Origin: Chaunax sp. Z400
Lineage: Eukaryota > Chordata > Actinopteri > Lophiiformes > Chaunacidae
Assembly: GCA_037577475.1 (NCBI GenBank)
Contig: CM075197.1
Span: 18,736,650 to 18,800,649, forward strand
Direction of reading: 5' to 3'
Length of the DNA stretch: 64,000 nucleotides
Shown: one piece after another, positions 25,546-39,215 of the stretch
Numbering within the stretch: the first letter of the stretch is position 1
How the letters are laid out: each line of letters opens with the position of its first letter
Notes under the pieces: generated by a model
The model's input: only the letters and a program-made list of their open reading frames with translations
Told to the model about the DNA's origin: nothing
Database searches by the model: none
Position numbers and translations under genes: made by a program

Positions 25546-28413
25546 ACAACACTGTATACAAACAGAAGAAATATTGATACAGACAGCAATAAAAAAGAAT
25601 ATACAATGGAATCATATGATATATCATATATACATTCATTTCACCCTCTGTCCCAGCTTATCTGTCATTCTACACTCTAATTATATGCTTAAAGTAAAAA
25701 AAAAAAATTAAAAAAAGATGATATTTTACAAATAGGGCCAAGGAAAACGTAGCCATAAGTTTTGGTACCTTGATTTCATGTGAAACCTAAAACTTGCCAA
25801 CACTGATGACCTTTTGTAGTCCTCTGTGGGGCACTGGGGATGAAATCAGATAGGTGTACTTAAGCCTGGTTGTTCAAGGCTTGAGCGACAGGTTTGTGTA
25901 ACCAGCATGGAGTGGACCAGTCCTATGCCCTTGACTATTGGTCAATAATTCAGCCAGTGTGTTCTCAGAGATTCATTTCACAGGACACGTGCAGAATGGC
26001 TTGTTAATCAAGGCACTGCCATACCACTGCCTACACAAAACCATGATGAAGTGAATGTCATCAATGTTCTCCCCAAAGGGAAACACTTCTGTGCTTACTG
26101 TACCTTTGTGCATTTTAAACCAAATAATTAAATATATCGTAATAATCAAGTATTTTATTACTTTATGGAGGTAGAAAATAATGGGGTTGTCTTCATGCAC
26201 TGATTAAGACCAGCTTTAAAATCTACATATACACATATAGATAGTCTAATACGTAACATTTATTAATGTGTCTAAAAATGACTTTTGTTGAGTTATGCAC
26301 ATATATTGTCCTAAATATTTCAAACAGTTTTTGTATACAGAGAAATCCATAATTTCATGTAAGGTTACTATGATTTATTTGGTCACTTTTCAATAGTGTC
26401 ATATTCCTTTTACCCCTTCTGTTGTTGCTATAACTTTGAGCAAACGACAGTAATACCAAATGATATGTTATTTTATGGTATTTACTATTTATGACAAAAC
26501 TTAATATTGTTTTTAAGTGCAATAGCTTTAATGAGCAATAATCCCTGAGCACTGGGTATCCTTTATTCTTTATCATTTATGTAGGCCTATATTTTTTTAG
26601 TATAAGTTTAGTAGCTTACTTTAAGTGCCTTGTATAGATGTAGATAGATGTGTTTGATGTCAGTGTTTTTTTCAGCGAACTAGCGAGCTAGCCACTTACT
26701 CACTGTTTCATATTGCTAACTTGTGATGAAACATGTCTATTAATTTGCATGTATTCATTTTTAAGAACTCTCATGATCCCACATTATTTCACAATGTCAT
26801 CAAACTCCATGTTTTGCTATTGCTTTGATTAAGAAACACCTTGCAGGAGAAAGCTTAAATAATGAATGGCACATTTAAATTACTGTTGCAAAAGATCAGT
26901 GTAATAATATATACAGTATGTATATATGTCTGATTCAGTGTTATGCTTTTTAAATTCCAATGGATTTTTGACAAACTGTTCTATTCCTTTGTAACAGTGG
27001 ATATATAACAGGTCATGGCAAAAACAGCTGGTAGAGTTTTTTTTATTTGTTTGTTCAGAGAAAGAGAAACATCAAGATTTTCACTGCTAAACCTCAATGA
27101 CAAATAGACAGACCCCTGCTGCTTACCTGAGAACAAACTCAGGGCCAGTCCTAGAAAATACAAGAACTCAGTACAGTAAAATCTGTCTCTTTGGAACAAT
27201 CTCTTTGTCTGTGTGACTCTTCAGAATTTCCTGAGTCACATGTTTATGTCTGAGCCTGTTTGCAGCCTGTTCTGTTACATGACTGGACCTCGACACATGC
27301 AACGTCTTGTCAGCGTGGCCCTCAAGCAGAATAAACACTAGCTGCAGCTCAAACAGGCCACGGACAATCCTACAATTAAATTAATTTCCTTCTCAGCCAC
27401 GTTTGCCTTCATTAATTGGTAAAGAGGACAGGAAATAGCTGGGGAAAAAAAGATGTTGTTGCCCTCTGTGACTACACAGTGCTTCAATGTTGTGTTTCCT
27501 TTTTTTTAATCTGGTGAAGTGATTGAACCAGTGGCAGTAAATCTACATTTTTGATTTTCCAGTTTTTAGTATAGACAAACTAAATCACATTTGATTGTGA
27601 AAAAATCTGGCAAAAAAAGGATGAAAAAGGAGCATGGCTTGTCTCCTTGTTTTTGTCACTGATAGGCCGAGGACACAGCTGGCACGCTGTGGAGAATCAG
27701 TCTCAGAGTCTCTTTGCTGAGAGGAGTCACAGAGAGTTTTGTAATGTTTTGTGTTTTGACTTTATTTGCAATTTTATGATTTAATAAATTATATCATCCC
27801 CCCCGGCCCCTTGTGATGACACTTAACACTTGCACAGCCGCTGAGTAACATGCTTGACATGAGATCAGTTAGTGAGAAATCTTATTTACAGTCCATATGA
27901 GCATATTTGTGCATCTGTATAGGTGTGTTTGCATGTGTGAATACACTGTGTGGTTGTAAGTGTGATGGAGGAGATACACAGAGTTGAACCACAATAATTT
28001 GCATGGCTTTAAGGTTCTGGGGTTATATTTGGCATATATCGCCCAGGCAATATGCTAGTATATCTGCAGCAATGTGTCCTTTAAAGCAAGGCAAAGAAAG
28101 TCTTCTGGATTTAATGGGTTTTCCAGAATATTTTTCCAACATAGGCCATGTGACTGTGACAATGCACAAAGTCTCGATGCTCCATAAATTTCTCCCAGAT
28201 ATTGCAAATTACACATTCTTACACTACTAATTGAAACGACTCTCTAATTTTTGATAAACAACACATTTTGGCAAGCTTGAAAAAATTAAATATATTCATT
28301 GTCTCCTCTGGTAAGTGACTCCACAATTATTGCACGCTAATTTGGAGAAAATAAACTGTTATTATTACTAAATCAATTCCTACAACTCATGATTGTGTTC
28401 TGTCTCGGACCTC

Positions 28414-28433
28414 GTATATATATATATATATAT
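28414..28433. repeat. (TA)n microsatellite
   Basis: Ten TA units followed by an AT-rich run. Confidence 0.85.
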
Positions 28434-31400
28434 TATATTAATGCATTGTCTGGAAAAATGTATGTATCTTCATACTGTTTAATAGCCTTTCAATTAAAAT
28501 GTTTCAATGTTCATGTTGTTCCCCGTCTTCATTGTTATGGCCACACAGACCTAACAGCAGCAGTGCTGATATTTTTTATTTTCTATTCAGGATGGCTCTG
28601 TGGCTTAGAAAAAATTAGAAAACAGCATAGAACATTTTTCAGTTTGGATAATTCTGTAATCACTGAATTATTTTTTGAGTTCCTCTCATAAAGTAAGATA
28701 AGATATGATTTTTTTCCTAAATTCATTAAAGAAACATGTCTGTAATACTGAAAATCCTAATGTATGACTACGATATGACTTCCAATTAGGAAATATTAGG
28801 AAATATCCAAGAGTCCAAGAAATCAGGTAAATTTTCTCTGTGCAGAATCACTACTGGTGAGTATAATGCAGGACAATTAATTCTGCCACTGTGGAGAGAT
28901 AAAACCTGATGAATTCAGTCTTCCGTGTGCACGAGAGGTCTTGCATGATGAGGGGAGGAGGGGTCATTCTGTGTTTGGGCCTACATGGCGTGAGAACTGA
29001 GGCTGTTGCGTGTCAGGCTATGCCCTCTTGCAGATAGAACTGTTGACTGAAGCATGAGCCTGCCATTTCCAATACAAAGGCTTTAGGTTTCAGAGCCAAA
29101 CAGAATCCTGGCCTTAGTTCAGGCACAGTATGGTTTTCCAACCACCTGTCTGTTTTGATAAACCATCAATCTGTCAACTGTATTATTCTGCCCCATGCAA
29201 CCTGATGTCGAGCCCCCTGGAAGACGTAGAACATGAGGCTGTAAATGTGTAAAGCAACAAAACACTCTGCGTGACTAAGCACTGGAAGCACACACAAGAA
29301 GGGCGACATCTGTGTTTTTAGTGATTAATGTTCCTGATCCTTCTAAACAGCATGTTGGACACCAATTTCGACTCACTCTGATGGAAAAAAAGCAGAAAAT
29401 CACCATGTTTCATCCACCATTGTGATTGGAGCCTTTGAGAGATGACGACTCTTCGACAGAACACCATAGAACTATCACCGGTGTATTTTCAGACTTCCAG
29501 TCTGTGAGTTATCAGAAATGTTTTGGCACTGGCTGATAGCACCACTTACACCAGACAGATGGTGGTTCAGAGGGTTCTCCTTGTCTGACCTGTCCGAACT
29601 GAAGTTCCTCAGAACAGGTGGTTATTTTGCTAATGGACTGAGGGCCACTGAACACATAATATATGATTATGTGGACTAGACCTGGAGACCTGAGCTCACC
29701 TTACAAAGGAAGGTCAATCATATTAATATACACGCTTGTTTGTTGAAACAACCCGAAGGAAAGGTTAAGCCTTCCCCTGCTCTGCAGAGCTTTGCAGTAT
29801 ATTTCAGGTAAAAGTGTTGAAACTTCACTGATTTGACAAACTCTCCCTGCTCACATCAGAATAGCTGTAGCAGCCGGCATTTGTTTTTGTTTTTTTAACA
29901 AAAAAGCTGCAATAAAGACACTGTGCACTACTTAGCACCAAACAGCAGTCATTCTGTTAGTGCATAGTGTGACATTTTGTGGCAAAGAAGACTCATTTTT
30001 TCAACAAGAGTTGTTGGTGGATGTTTGTTCAGTGTAAATAAACAAAGGTGGTGTAGAGACTGGCCTTTGTTTGTTTGTAAGGGCTAATATCACACTTCCT
30101 GGTTGCAGTTTCATTATTATTACTTGTGATGAGCTTCAGATTGCTGCTGTCTCTCTTGCAGAGGAGATTTTTAAACTCAATGAGACTCTCTGAGCACTTT
30201 ATGAACTGACTACTGCTTTATCCACAAGATAATTACTCACATATACTATTTATATATGTATCGCTTTTCTATTGATTATCCCACTTGTTTGTATATTATC
30301 TTTATGATGGTATCTAGTGGTACTGATATATTATCGCTTTTATTTGAATGCACTAGCTACCTTCTCCGGGAGCTGAGGACTTTATTTTGTTAACCCTAAG
30401 AAGTCTAACATGTTTTGATGATGAATAAATATATCTAATCTACATGTAAAATAAAAGCAAAAATTATTATTTGGAACTTGCTTTGGAAATAACATTATTT
30501 TTTTTTACTTACATATGCATGAATGCCAGTGGTGCAGTGTAATAACAAAGAGCTATTATAACTGTGACATGTAAGATGATTTGATTCCTTGTGAATCTGC
30601 AGACAAAGGGCCTCAGTAAAAAGCACTTACGGAAAATTGACCAAAGGTGCTTCACTGTTTCCATGAGGCGCTTTGCAGACTTGTATCAGGGGTAATGGTC
30701 AATTGCAAACCCGTGTTACTTCAGCGAGCAGTGCAGTTGGCAAATGTGACTACCATTGAGTGATCTTATAAATGCTTAACCTAAGACGTCAGTGAGCTGC
30801 TGCCCTTTGCCGCGCCATTTACGTAACTCTAATAGCTTCACGCTGAGACGAAGCAGAGGGAGGGGGGGGAGAAAAGAGAGGAAGGTAGCAAATCTTGGGC
30901 AAGGATTGATATGTTTAATTTCACCTCACACTCACACATGCGTACACAGACCTTCAACACCAAATACTAATAACGTCAGTTTGAGCCACCTTCCACGCAG
31001 TGATGTCTCACCAACATGCCTCCCCAGCCCCCAGCAAATATTACATCAACTCCTCATCATGTACCAAAGCTGGTGTGTAAAACATCAAAGGTGGCCACCT
31101 GGCCTGTGTGTAAATTCTAATTAACCTATGACTCAAGACACACGTATTCTCATTGCCAGGGACAACCAGTGCAGTTTGTTTAAAGAAATCTTTGCATGAA
31201 TCTAAATTCCGGCAAATTCTATATATGTTGAACATCCAAAAAATGCTCCCCTTCTAACATCAGCTGATAGCAGGTCTTCAACGGTTGCACATCAGAGCTG
31301 CATCACCTTATCCATCACGGTTTAATGCAAACCATGTAATCAATCCTGCTAAAAGCATACTCATCTCTCACTTCGTCCTTTCAATAGTTGTAAACTGATT

Positions 31401-31922
31401 CTGGTGCACCAGTCTGGATGACATCATCATTATTAAAGCACTTTTCTTTATTTTCACATTCAGTGCTTGTATGAAAGAATATCTCTCAAGTCAACAGAAC
31501 AGGATTTCATAACAGAAGATGAGAAAAAAGCAAATCGTATCCACACTCACATCAGACATGGCTTTTATACTCCCCATTTTCTCTGTTGTTGTTTACAAAT
31601 ACGCCCGTTCTGACTCAGTATGACGCCAACCCCACCAACTGCTGGGACACTTAGCGCTCAGTGGTCAGCATGGATATTCCTTCTGTTCAACTAATTAGGC
31701 ATATATGCACGTTCTTTTCAAATAATTGCATAAGCAGCATGCACGGACATGCTCACTGAGCTGGTAGAGTTGGACACACGATGGCCCTCTTAATGATCTT
31801 TCATATCTGTATGTGTGTGTGCTTGTAGTGATCTCCTTTGACGGTGTTTGTCTTCTTCTGCAGTTTGATCCGATATGTAAACAGGAAGCTATCACATGGA
31901 TCATAAACAACACATAGATATG

Positions 31923-31925
<3 letters not shown>

Positions 31926-31973
<48 letters not shown>
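31926..31973. repeat. (CA)n microsatellite
   Basis: About 24 uninterrupted CA units. Confidence 0.95.
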
Positions 31974-31975
<2 letters not shown>

Positions 31976-34900
31976 ACACACCGGTTTTGGTACAACGGAG
32001 TTATAGGGAGTGAACAGGCTGTATGCAGAACGACTGTGGTAGTATTCATCCTGCTCTCACCAGAACAAATGGCTGTACAGGTCACCTGTGCAAGCAGCTT
32101 TATACATCTAATATTTTTCATTTATTGTTATTTGGTGACCTCTTGGACGTAGTAATTACGCTGGTAGCAGAGGAGTGATGTAGTAGAGTGACGAAGTTCA
32201 CTTATGAAGGAACAGGGTCGAGCAAACACAAGAGTTTAACCCATGAGACTGCTGTTTGTGTCCTCTGTGCAAAAGTCAATGTTATTTTATTTTACTTTAC
32301 ATAATGGACTGTCCTTAACTATATACTTAATATACATAATGTTATTTTTATGCCACAGATACACTCATTTTAACACAAACCAGGATCTTTTACTAAGCTT
32401 TACCAAGTCGTTTTGGTAGCTAACCCTATCAAACTGCAACCATTTCACAACCGCGTGATGGTTTAGATCTGCTACACTGTCGGCAGCCGTCATATATGTC
32501 GCTTGGGAGTCATTTGCAGTTCTTCTCTTCAGTTCTTTAGATATGACGCCAGGTTGAACTTGTTACCTAGCCAGGTTGACTGAGTACTAAGGAGATTTCA
32601 GGAACCCAGAGTTCATAGAGTATAAATATTTCACAGCTTCTGTGAAATAGCCTGTCAGGGTGAACTCAGGTAATAATCTTAATGGTTGTGATTACATATA
32701 ATTTCCATGCTATTATAAGTAGGAACATTTGACTGTTATTTTCTGGAGGTCCTTCCTGTATATAAGTGATATTCTGCACAACAAGTTAGGATTTCATTCA
32801 GCTTGGTGCAGAAAGTTTGTGGACTAGTTGAAAGTTTGCCCAAAATACCAACGGGTAAGACTGATGGTGAGTGCAGTGTGCTGAGGGCAGGAGAGGATAT
32901 GGCTGAGCTCCAGTGATAAGAAGACGAGGTCATCCCTGCCTGCGCGACCCTCTGCTCTTGGCCTACCTCGTTCAGTGTGCTGATAAATGCAAGGACAACT
33001 CAATGTAAACACCAATAAGTACAAAAACACGTGCAAGTATGGGTGCTTGATTAGGTTAAGAGGTGTGGGGAGCCAAAACGATCCAATGTTCGACATGGAA
33101 ATGACCAAAATAGAATTGTCTCTCATTTTCCCAGTGCTTAATGTGTCAGACTTAACGTCTGTAGGTTCTTGGACAATGTGGCAAGACAAGGGAACACAAG
33201 GCCATGTCCTATAGTCTGCGTGCTACTGCCTAACTGGACTCTTAGGCCCCAAGCAGTCATTAGAAGCAGCAGGAGCACACAGAGAAACGACAGAATGACA
33301 GACGGGGTCAATACTGGCTGCCTGTTAGTCTAGCTGCTGCACCAAGCTAATTATGTGTAATTGCTCCTGTTTACTCTGAGTGCATTATGGGTGAGTCCCC
33401 CCTAGTTGCATGGATGAGCCATATGGAAGAACTGATGTGCGGTAAACTGAGAATGGACATGGAGGTGAACAGGGGTAATCATATACGGCAAATGCACATT
33501 ACACAAATAAACATGGCCATAAGGATCTCTCTGAACTCATCGCACATGCAAATACTGAACCTCAGTGCACCTGCTTCCCGGAGCTCTCACCTGAATCCAC
33601 GAGCCATGTCAGCTTGTTCTGCGTCATGGTAACTTCTGTGTTGAGACATCCTTTATATCTTAAAATGACCAACCATGTTTACGGTGCATGGTAGTGATTA
33701 AAATCTTAGATGAAGAACTTTGTGCACCCATCGATTCTCTGACCTCACAGAACCTGGCTGCCTTAGCAAGTCTAAGTACAGTGTGACCTGGTCTGTATCA
33801 GACTATACTGTGTATAACATGGGAATACTTAGCTGCCGCTGCTGCTATTTTAATTGTTTGGAAAAATAAAAAAAATATTCAAGGTTCTTGGCTGTGGAGA
33901 GTTGCAGGATGTATTGAACCAGACTTTCTCAACTGATACAATCAATTTCAGTCCATTAGATATTTTGTTGCTGCTTCAATTGTTTTGTTTCCATAGTTCT
34001 AACAAACCCAACAACGTTAAAAAAAAAAAGAACCAAGAGCATTGGTGAAAATGAGAAGATGTAATTTTGATTCTTTTCATTCAGTGTCCTCAGACAAAAC
34101 AGACAAAGGGTACGGTGAGGTTATGCTTTCTTCTCTCTTGGCCTTGTGGAGTATTCATTTCTCATACAGTGTGGTCCCTGACATAACTGTGGAGCTGAGT
34201 GACTCGAAAGGCTATATGGGACACTTTTTGAATTAAGAAAAAAGTGTCTTTTCTTACCATTTACAAATATAAGTGTTATTCAAATGGCATCTTATTTCAT
34301 TGAGCAAATGTCTAGAAGTCGAGTGTCTTTCGTGAATGCTGATGAGAGCATACACAAATGATTCATTCATTCTCAATAGCATTCACAGAAAGAACTCTAT
34401 GGCCAAGGTGACCATTGTCAGTCATTCTGATTTTTAATTTTATAATTCTGTACACTCACATGTCTCCCAAAGTACACCTCAGTTATGAAGTGAAACTTAA
34501 GCAACCCGCAGAATGAAAACCTATAGCACTAATTGGCACTGAAGTGACCTTGTTACTTTCTCTTACTTTTGTCAATTACTTGCTTTGCTAAACATCTATG
34601 GTCTGTCAAGGTAATTTGTTCAATTTCATATTAGAAGCAGTTATTTTGTTCCAATGAAAAATGCTGTCATCCAGCTTCAGTTCTTTACTCATATGTTTTT
34701 GCTCGCCCTCTGTCACATGCACACTGGATTCACATAGTGACAGGCAGCCAGGTGATGTAAGGAAGAAGATGAATTTTAAATAATCCGGTGTTCCGTCACT
34801 CCGTTGAGTGTGGTCACCTTGTTGACACTTTCAGATGCAGTATGTATGCATGATCATTGGGTTGAGCTGAGTATGAATATAGCATGAATGGACAGGAGCC

Positions 34901-34989
34901 TAAATGTATATTGCAAGTAATTGTCCACCCACATTTACTTCCTCACAAATGTAATGGTTTAACATCTGTTGGTCCACTGGTTGTATCAC

Positions 34990-35072
34990 GGTTTGCAGAA
35001 TAATCTCCCTCACATGTCAAAGAGGACAGGGTAACCCTATATACCCTCTTTTGGCAGGGGCATAAAATACAC
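34990..35072 (+). repeat. Interspersed repeat tail, same family as 4359-4670
   Basis: Shares the 'aaccctatat.cc.ccttttg' core and a following 'ggggcataaaa' with the end of the 4.4-4.67 kb repeat. Only the 3' part is visible. Confidence 0.5.
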
Positions 35073-36080
35073 TCTGAATAACTTAAAGTAACTTGATCCT
35101 GGCAGCACAACCTCACTTCCCTCTAAAACCTAATCATATAAGCTGTGTTCCATTTCAAGGGCTGCATACTTCCAAGGACCCAGCATTGAAAGGCCAGGCT
35201 GCATTGAACGCTGTTAAAAGAGACGGTCTGGTCTAGAAGTTATCGGCTTTTCCTGTTTTTACCCTTGAGTCAGGGCCTGTCACCTAGCAACATTGACAGC
35301 TGAAGTTGATTAGTTGATGATTGGTCGTATAAAATTATTGTAATAAAACAGAAATTGTAACAGAAATTGTAATTTAAATTTTACTATTATTATAGTGTGT
35401 TTTTACTATTATTATAAGAAATTTAGATGCCTCACATTCATTCCTCAGAGGGGGTTACATTATTATGGTGCACTCGGTTTTGGGGGGGAAAAAAATCTAA
35501 ATGTCACCAATGCACAATCATTCTTGGGATAGGATGGGCCTTGGAAAGAGAGGGCCACATTTGTGGGCCGCAGTTAAAAGAGTCCTCGAAATGAGACTGG
35601 CCTTGTCACGCAGCTGTGATGCATTCTGTCTTTAAATGCAGCCCTCGCAGAACGAGAGCCCTGAATTGGAACACATGTATAGTGTTCAATTCATACGTAA
35701 ACCGCTACAGCTATTACCATACTCGCAAAAGGCAAATATGTTACAATAGCATTGCAGGATTCATTTTTAAGCTAATTGCATCAAATTTGTTTAGAGTGGA
35801 TCAAAAACTTGTACTTAAGAGAAAAGCCTTTACTTGGTTTAGCCATGATGTCAGCTATAAAAATCAGGAAATGCTGGATGGGTCCCTCCCAAAGATTAGT
35901 CCTGTATGGTGGATCTGAACCAAAGAACAAACAATTAAATGATATTCAAACCTGCAAAACAGTAACTGAAAATGACTTATGTGTGTGCGTTTGTTTATTC
36001 ATATATTTTGATGTGAAATGTAACTTAACATTTCACAACTAAACATAATCACAACTAAACATGTGAAAACATTATAAATA

Positions 36081-36131
36081 TTACTGGTAATGAACTATAT
36101 TACAAATATAGATATAGTTCATTAACAGTAA
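36081..36131. repeat. 20-bp inverted repeat (hairpin) with 11-base loop
   Basis: The left arm 36081-36100 (ttactggtaatgaactatat) pairs with the right arm 36112-36131 at 19 of 20 positions. It could form a stable hairpin or cruciform, or be the collapsed ends of a small transposon. No gene or exon surrounds it. Confidence 0.7.
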
Positions 36132-36898
36132 GGGACAAGTGGCAAATAAAGTTGAGATCTCGCCCACTTCGACACATGCGTCCATCCCTTATTTTTATTT
36201 TTCAAATCACAACAAAAGTTATATCACGGCACTTTTCAAAAAGAGCAAGTCTAGACCGACTCTTCATTATAAAGAGACCCAACACTCCACTCCTTTTTTT
36301 TTTGTACACTACTAAATACAGACATCATATCTTTACTGTTTCTATTTTTTTATCTGATTTACATTTGAACATCTGATAATTAAAGTGATACACATACTGC
36401 ACGTACAATCACAGTCATTCTTATTCATGATATTCATGGACCCAGTACTTATAACACAAACATACACTCATAACAGTCATTCATGTCACCACTGCCTGTA
36501 TGTGATGCATGTGACTAAGATAAAATGTGTTGTTTTATGTACATACACAATGTACCTTCACAATTTGCAGCCCGGGTTCATAATGAACTACAATTATGCA
36601 CTATACAAAACATGACACCTCGTTTTAATTATTTCAATGACATGCATGATCACTCCCAAAGCACAAACTGTGTTTTTAGCACATCTGCAGATCAGATCAT
36701 GTGAGTATGTCGATAACAATTTCACAATTTATACAAATTTGAATATGAAATAATATTTGTGTCACATTTAGACTCTCTACATCCTATGCCTAAACAAATA
36801 TACCCTAAATGAACAGGCCATCTAAAAAAAAGAATTAAAAAAGTGAGTTTGTGTCTTTATTTTAGTTATTTTCTATTGTATTTCCTCCTTTTGTCTCA

Positions 36899-37133
36899 GG
36901 CGACTGTGGCTCAGGGGGTAGAGCGGTCGTTCACGGAACAAAAGGTCGGTGGTTCGATCCTCAGCCCCTGCAAGTCCACAAGTTGAAGTATCCTTGAGCA
37001 AGATACTGAACCCCAATTTGCTCCCCGGGCGCCGCGTGTAGTGGCAGCCCACTGCTCCTCAGGGATGGGTCAAATGCAGAGAAAGAATTTCCCCATGTGG
37101 GACTAATAAAGGTGTCATTATTATTATTATTAA
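36899..37133 (+). repeat. tRNA-derived SINE
   Basis: The 5' part resembles a tRNA with an RNA polymerase III A box (tggctcaggggg, 36907-36918) and B box (ggttcgatcc, 36952-36961). The body includes 'gagcaagatactgaacccc', and the element ends in an (ATT)n tail. This wording is typical of a widespread teleost SINE. It is not a functional tRNA gene: the arms do not fold well and the element continues for over 150 bases. A relative lies inverted at 42802-43066. Confidence 0.85.
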
Positions 37134-37261
37134 CATTGTCATAACTGTTCACAGTCCAAGCTAACACATTTCGGTGTTGTTATTAACATTAACACGGACT
37201 AAGTAGGACAATGCTGTGCCTGGAACATATGCAGGAACCAGATAATCCTGAACACAGAGCC

Positions 37262-37262
<1 letters not shown>

Positions 37263-37292
<30 letters not shown>
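37263..37292 (+). repeat. (CAG)10 trinucleotide repeat
   Basis: Ten uninterrupted CAG units in non-coding sequence, followed by a (GGGA) run. Confidence 0.9.
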
Positions 37293-37294
<2 letters not shown>

Positions 37295-37942
37295 AGGGAG
37301 GGAGGGCTGTTATTCAAGATGTACTCTTTTACAGCTAGAGACAAGGGTACAGCTGCCATCATACAGACACCCACTGGTCTATTTGCTATTGTCAGACCCA
37401 GTAACCCATAACAAGTGGGTATAGAGAGGTTCACCAGTATGAAAAGATTAGCAGCAGTTGAATGCATCCTTGATTTAAGCCAGAAATATTATGTGCACCA
37501 TGCTTCAAGAGACGAACTTGAACTCCCTATACGCACAATTGACCGTCTACACAAGAAACATTTACCACAGCCAATGTAAAAACATGAGATGAAGAGCAAG
37601 TAAAGAAAATAAAAGAAATAATAACACAGAATGACAGTTTAAATAATGAATCTGTTTTCATAGCAAGTAAAAAGAGGGAATTCCCCGATAAATTTTGACC
37701 ATAACACTCCGTTCTTTCAAGAGCCTGTGTACTAAAGCATAGAAAGACAGACGCAAATGAGACAACTGCTGACTTTCATAAGCTCTGTGGCCCTATCATA
37801 AGACACTCATGCTGAGCCCATCGCAGTAAAAGCACAATTAAAAGAGCAGAACGTTATCCCAAGCGCTTAGCACAGCCTGGGCCAAAAGTGGAAGCTGTAG
37901 TGGAAAAGGTTAGAAGGAGAGGACGCCTAGATCTGGCTCACT

Positions 37943-37964
37943 AACACACACACACACACACACA
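37943..37964. repeat. (CA)n microsatellite
   Basis: About eleven CA units, followed by tacacacata. Confidence 0.85.
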
Positions 37965-38880
37965 TACACACATACTGGACAAGCTGTTCTCTTTCCTAAG
38001 CAGTAGGCCAAACACAGCCAGACTGTGTGAGTGTGTGTGTTTGCATACACTCCTGTTGTGTAGATCTTCACACCTTGCTGATTCCTGTTTCCAAATGAGT
38101 TTGTGTCTCCCTATCATAACACATACACACAAACAAATATAACATACACACGGTGCTCATATTTGCATTTAGCACAGACAGACCCCCTTTTTTCCATTAC
38201 TTAGATAAAAAGGAAAAACTGTGATCTCTCTTCCTCCCACTGCCACCTCCCAGGACTGCACAGTCAGATCTTTTTTCATCCCCATCAGTAATATGCAAGG
38301 ACACGCAGCATCTTGAACATTGTTGTTTCTGTCATTCCCATTAGGTAGAGGAAGAGAGTTTGATGGGGCGGATGATAAAACCCTTATGTCTATGAATGAG
38401 AACATTGTATTCCTCTGCCTAAGCATCAAATATGTTAGTTAATCCTGTTGAAGTGTAGATGAGTTCGTGGTGGGTGTCATGAAGTAGAAAAAAAAGCTTG
38501 TTTCAGAAAATCCACAGCCATTGTTCCTCTAGAGCCTGGCTGAAAGGGGCCTGAAATGAAGCCCAGCTTCATTTCTTTCCACCCCTTCCATATAAATGTA
38601 TATATTTTTATCTTAATAAATAATAATAACTACATGTTCTGTTGTTGTTGTTTTTTTTACATCTAATTAACATGGTCTATATTTTTGATGTCTTATCATC
38701 AGGTTGGTGATGGACAGTGGTGATAAAAGCCATCACTAAAAAGGAATAAAAAATAAAAATAAAAGAATTATTAATAAGAATATTTTACCAAAAATTAATT
38801 TAGCATGTTCCCATTACCCACAAGTCCTCAATACTGAAACAGGATACAGGGACTTGTATCTAAATTTATCTGCAAAGGGG

Positions 38881-39146
38881 AGCGACCGTGGCTTAATAAT
38901 ACAATTCTCCATCAGAGTAAACAACAAGGAGGATTTGACTTGCTGATTTTGAGCTGTATCTGTAATGAGGAGTGTTTGAATGCGCTATATAAACAGGACA
39001 CGGTAGTCGCGGTAACGTGACATCCCAAGTGTGCGACTCTTCTTGTTGTTGTTGTATGTATCCCGCCACTGCATGAGTTGTAAGCTGTTGCTGTCCGCTC
39101 GATAAACACGTTGACATGAGTTCGGAGCACTGTGATTAACGTGACA
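38881..39146 (+). mobile_element. LTR of a Gypsy-type retrotransposon remnant
   Basis: The segment has a TATA box (38986-38992) in its middle part and ends in ...gtgaca at 39146. It is followed at once by tggtgttagaag (39147-39158), which has the form of a tRNA primer-binding site. The 5' border is approximate. No second copy of this LTR is visible downstream, so the element is incomplete. Confidence 0.55.
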
Positions 39147-39158
39147 TGGTGTTAGAAG
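39147..39158 (+). other. Probable primer-binding site of the LTR element
   Basis: tggtgttagaag directly abuts the LTR end. The TGG start matches the complement of a tRNA CCA end. The exact tRNA is not assigned. Confidence 0.5.
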
Positions 39159-39215
39159 TTACGGACTGAACGCTGAACGGAGATCACTGCCACCGGGGCC
39201 AGTCCAGCTCAGCTG

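Larger units (their letters stand above)
23781..38880. other. Large non-coding stretch between rasd1 and the Gypsy remnant
   Basis: No exon with protein similarity was recognised over about 15 kb. It holds a SINE (36899-37133), repeat fragments (24255-24335, 25413-25545, 34990-35072), microsatellites and one strong hairpin (36081-36131). The open frames present (up to about 120 codons) lack domain-like sequence. Regulatory elements for rasd1 are possible but cannot be read directly. Confidence 0.6.

Noticed and set aside
36901..36970. tRNA gene
   Set aside because: A and B boxes are present, but the acceptor and anticodon arms do not pair well and the sequence continues as a SINE body with an (ATT)n tail.
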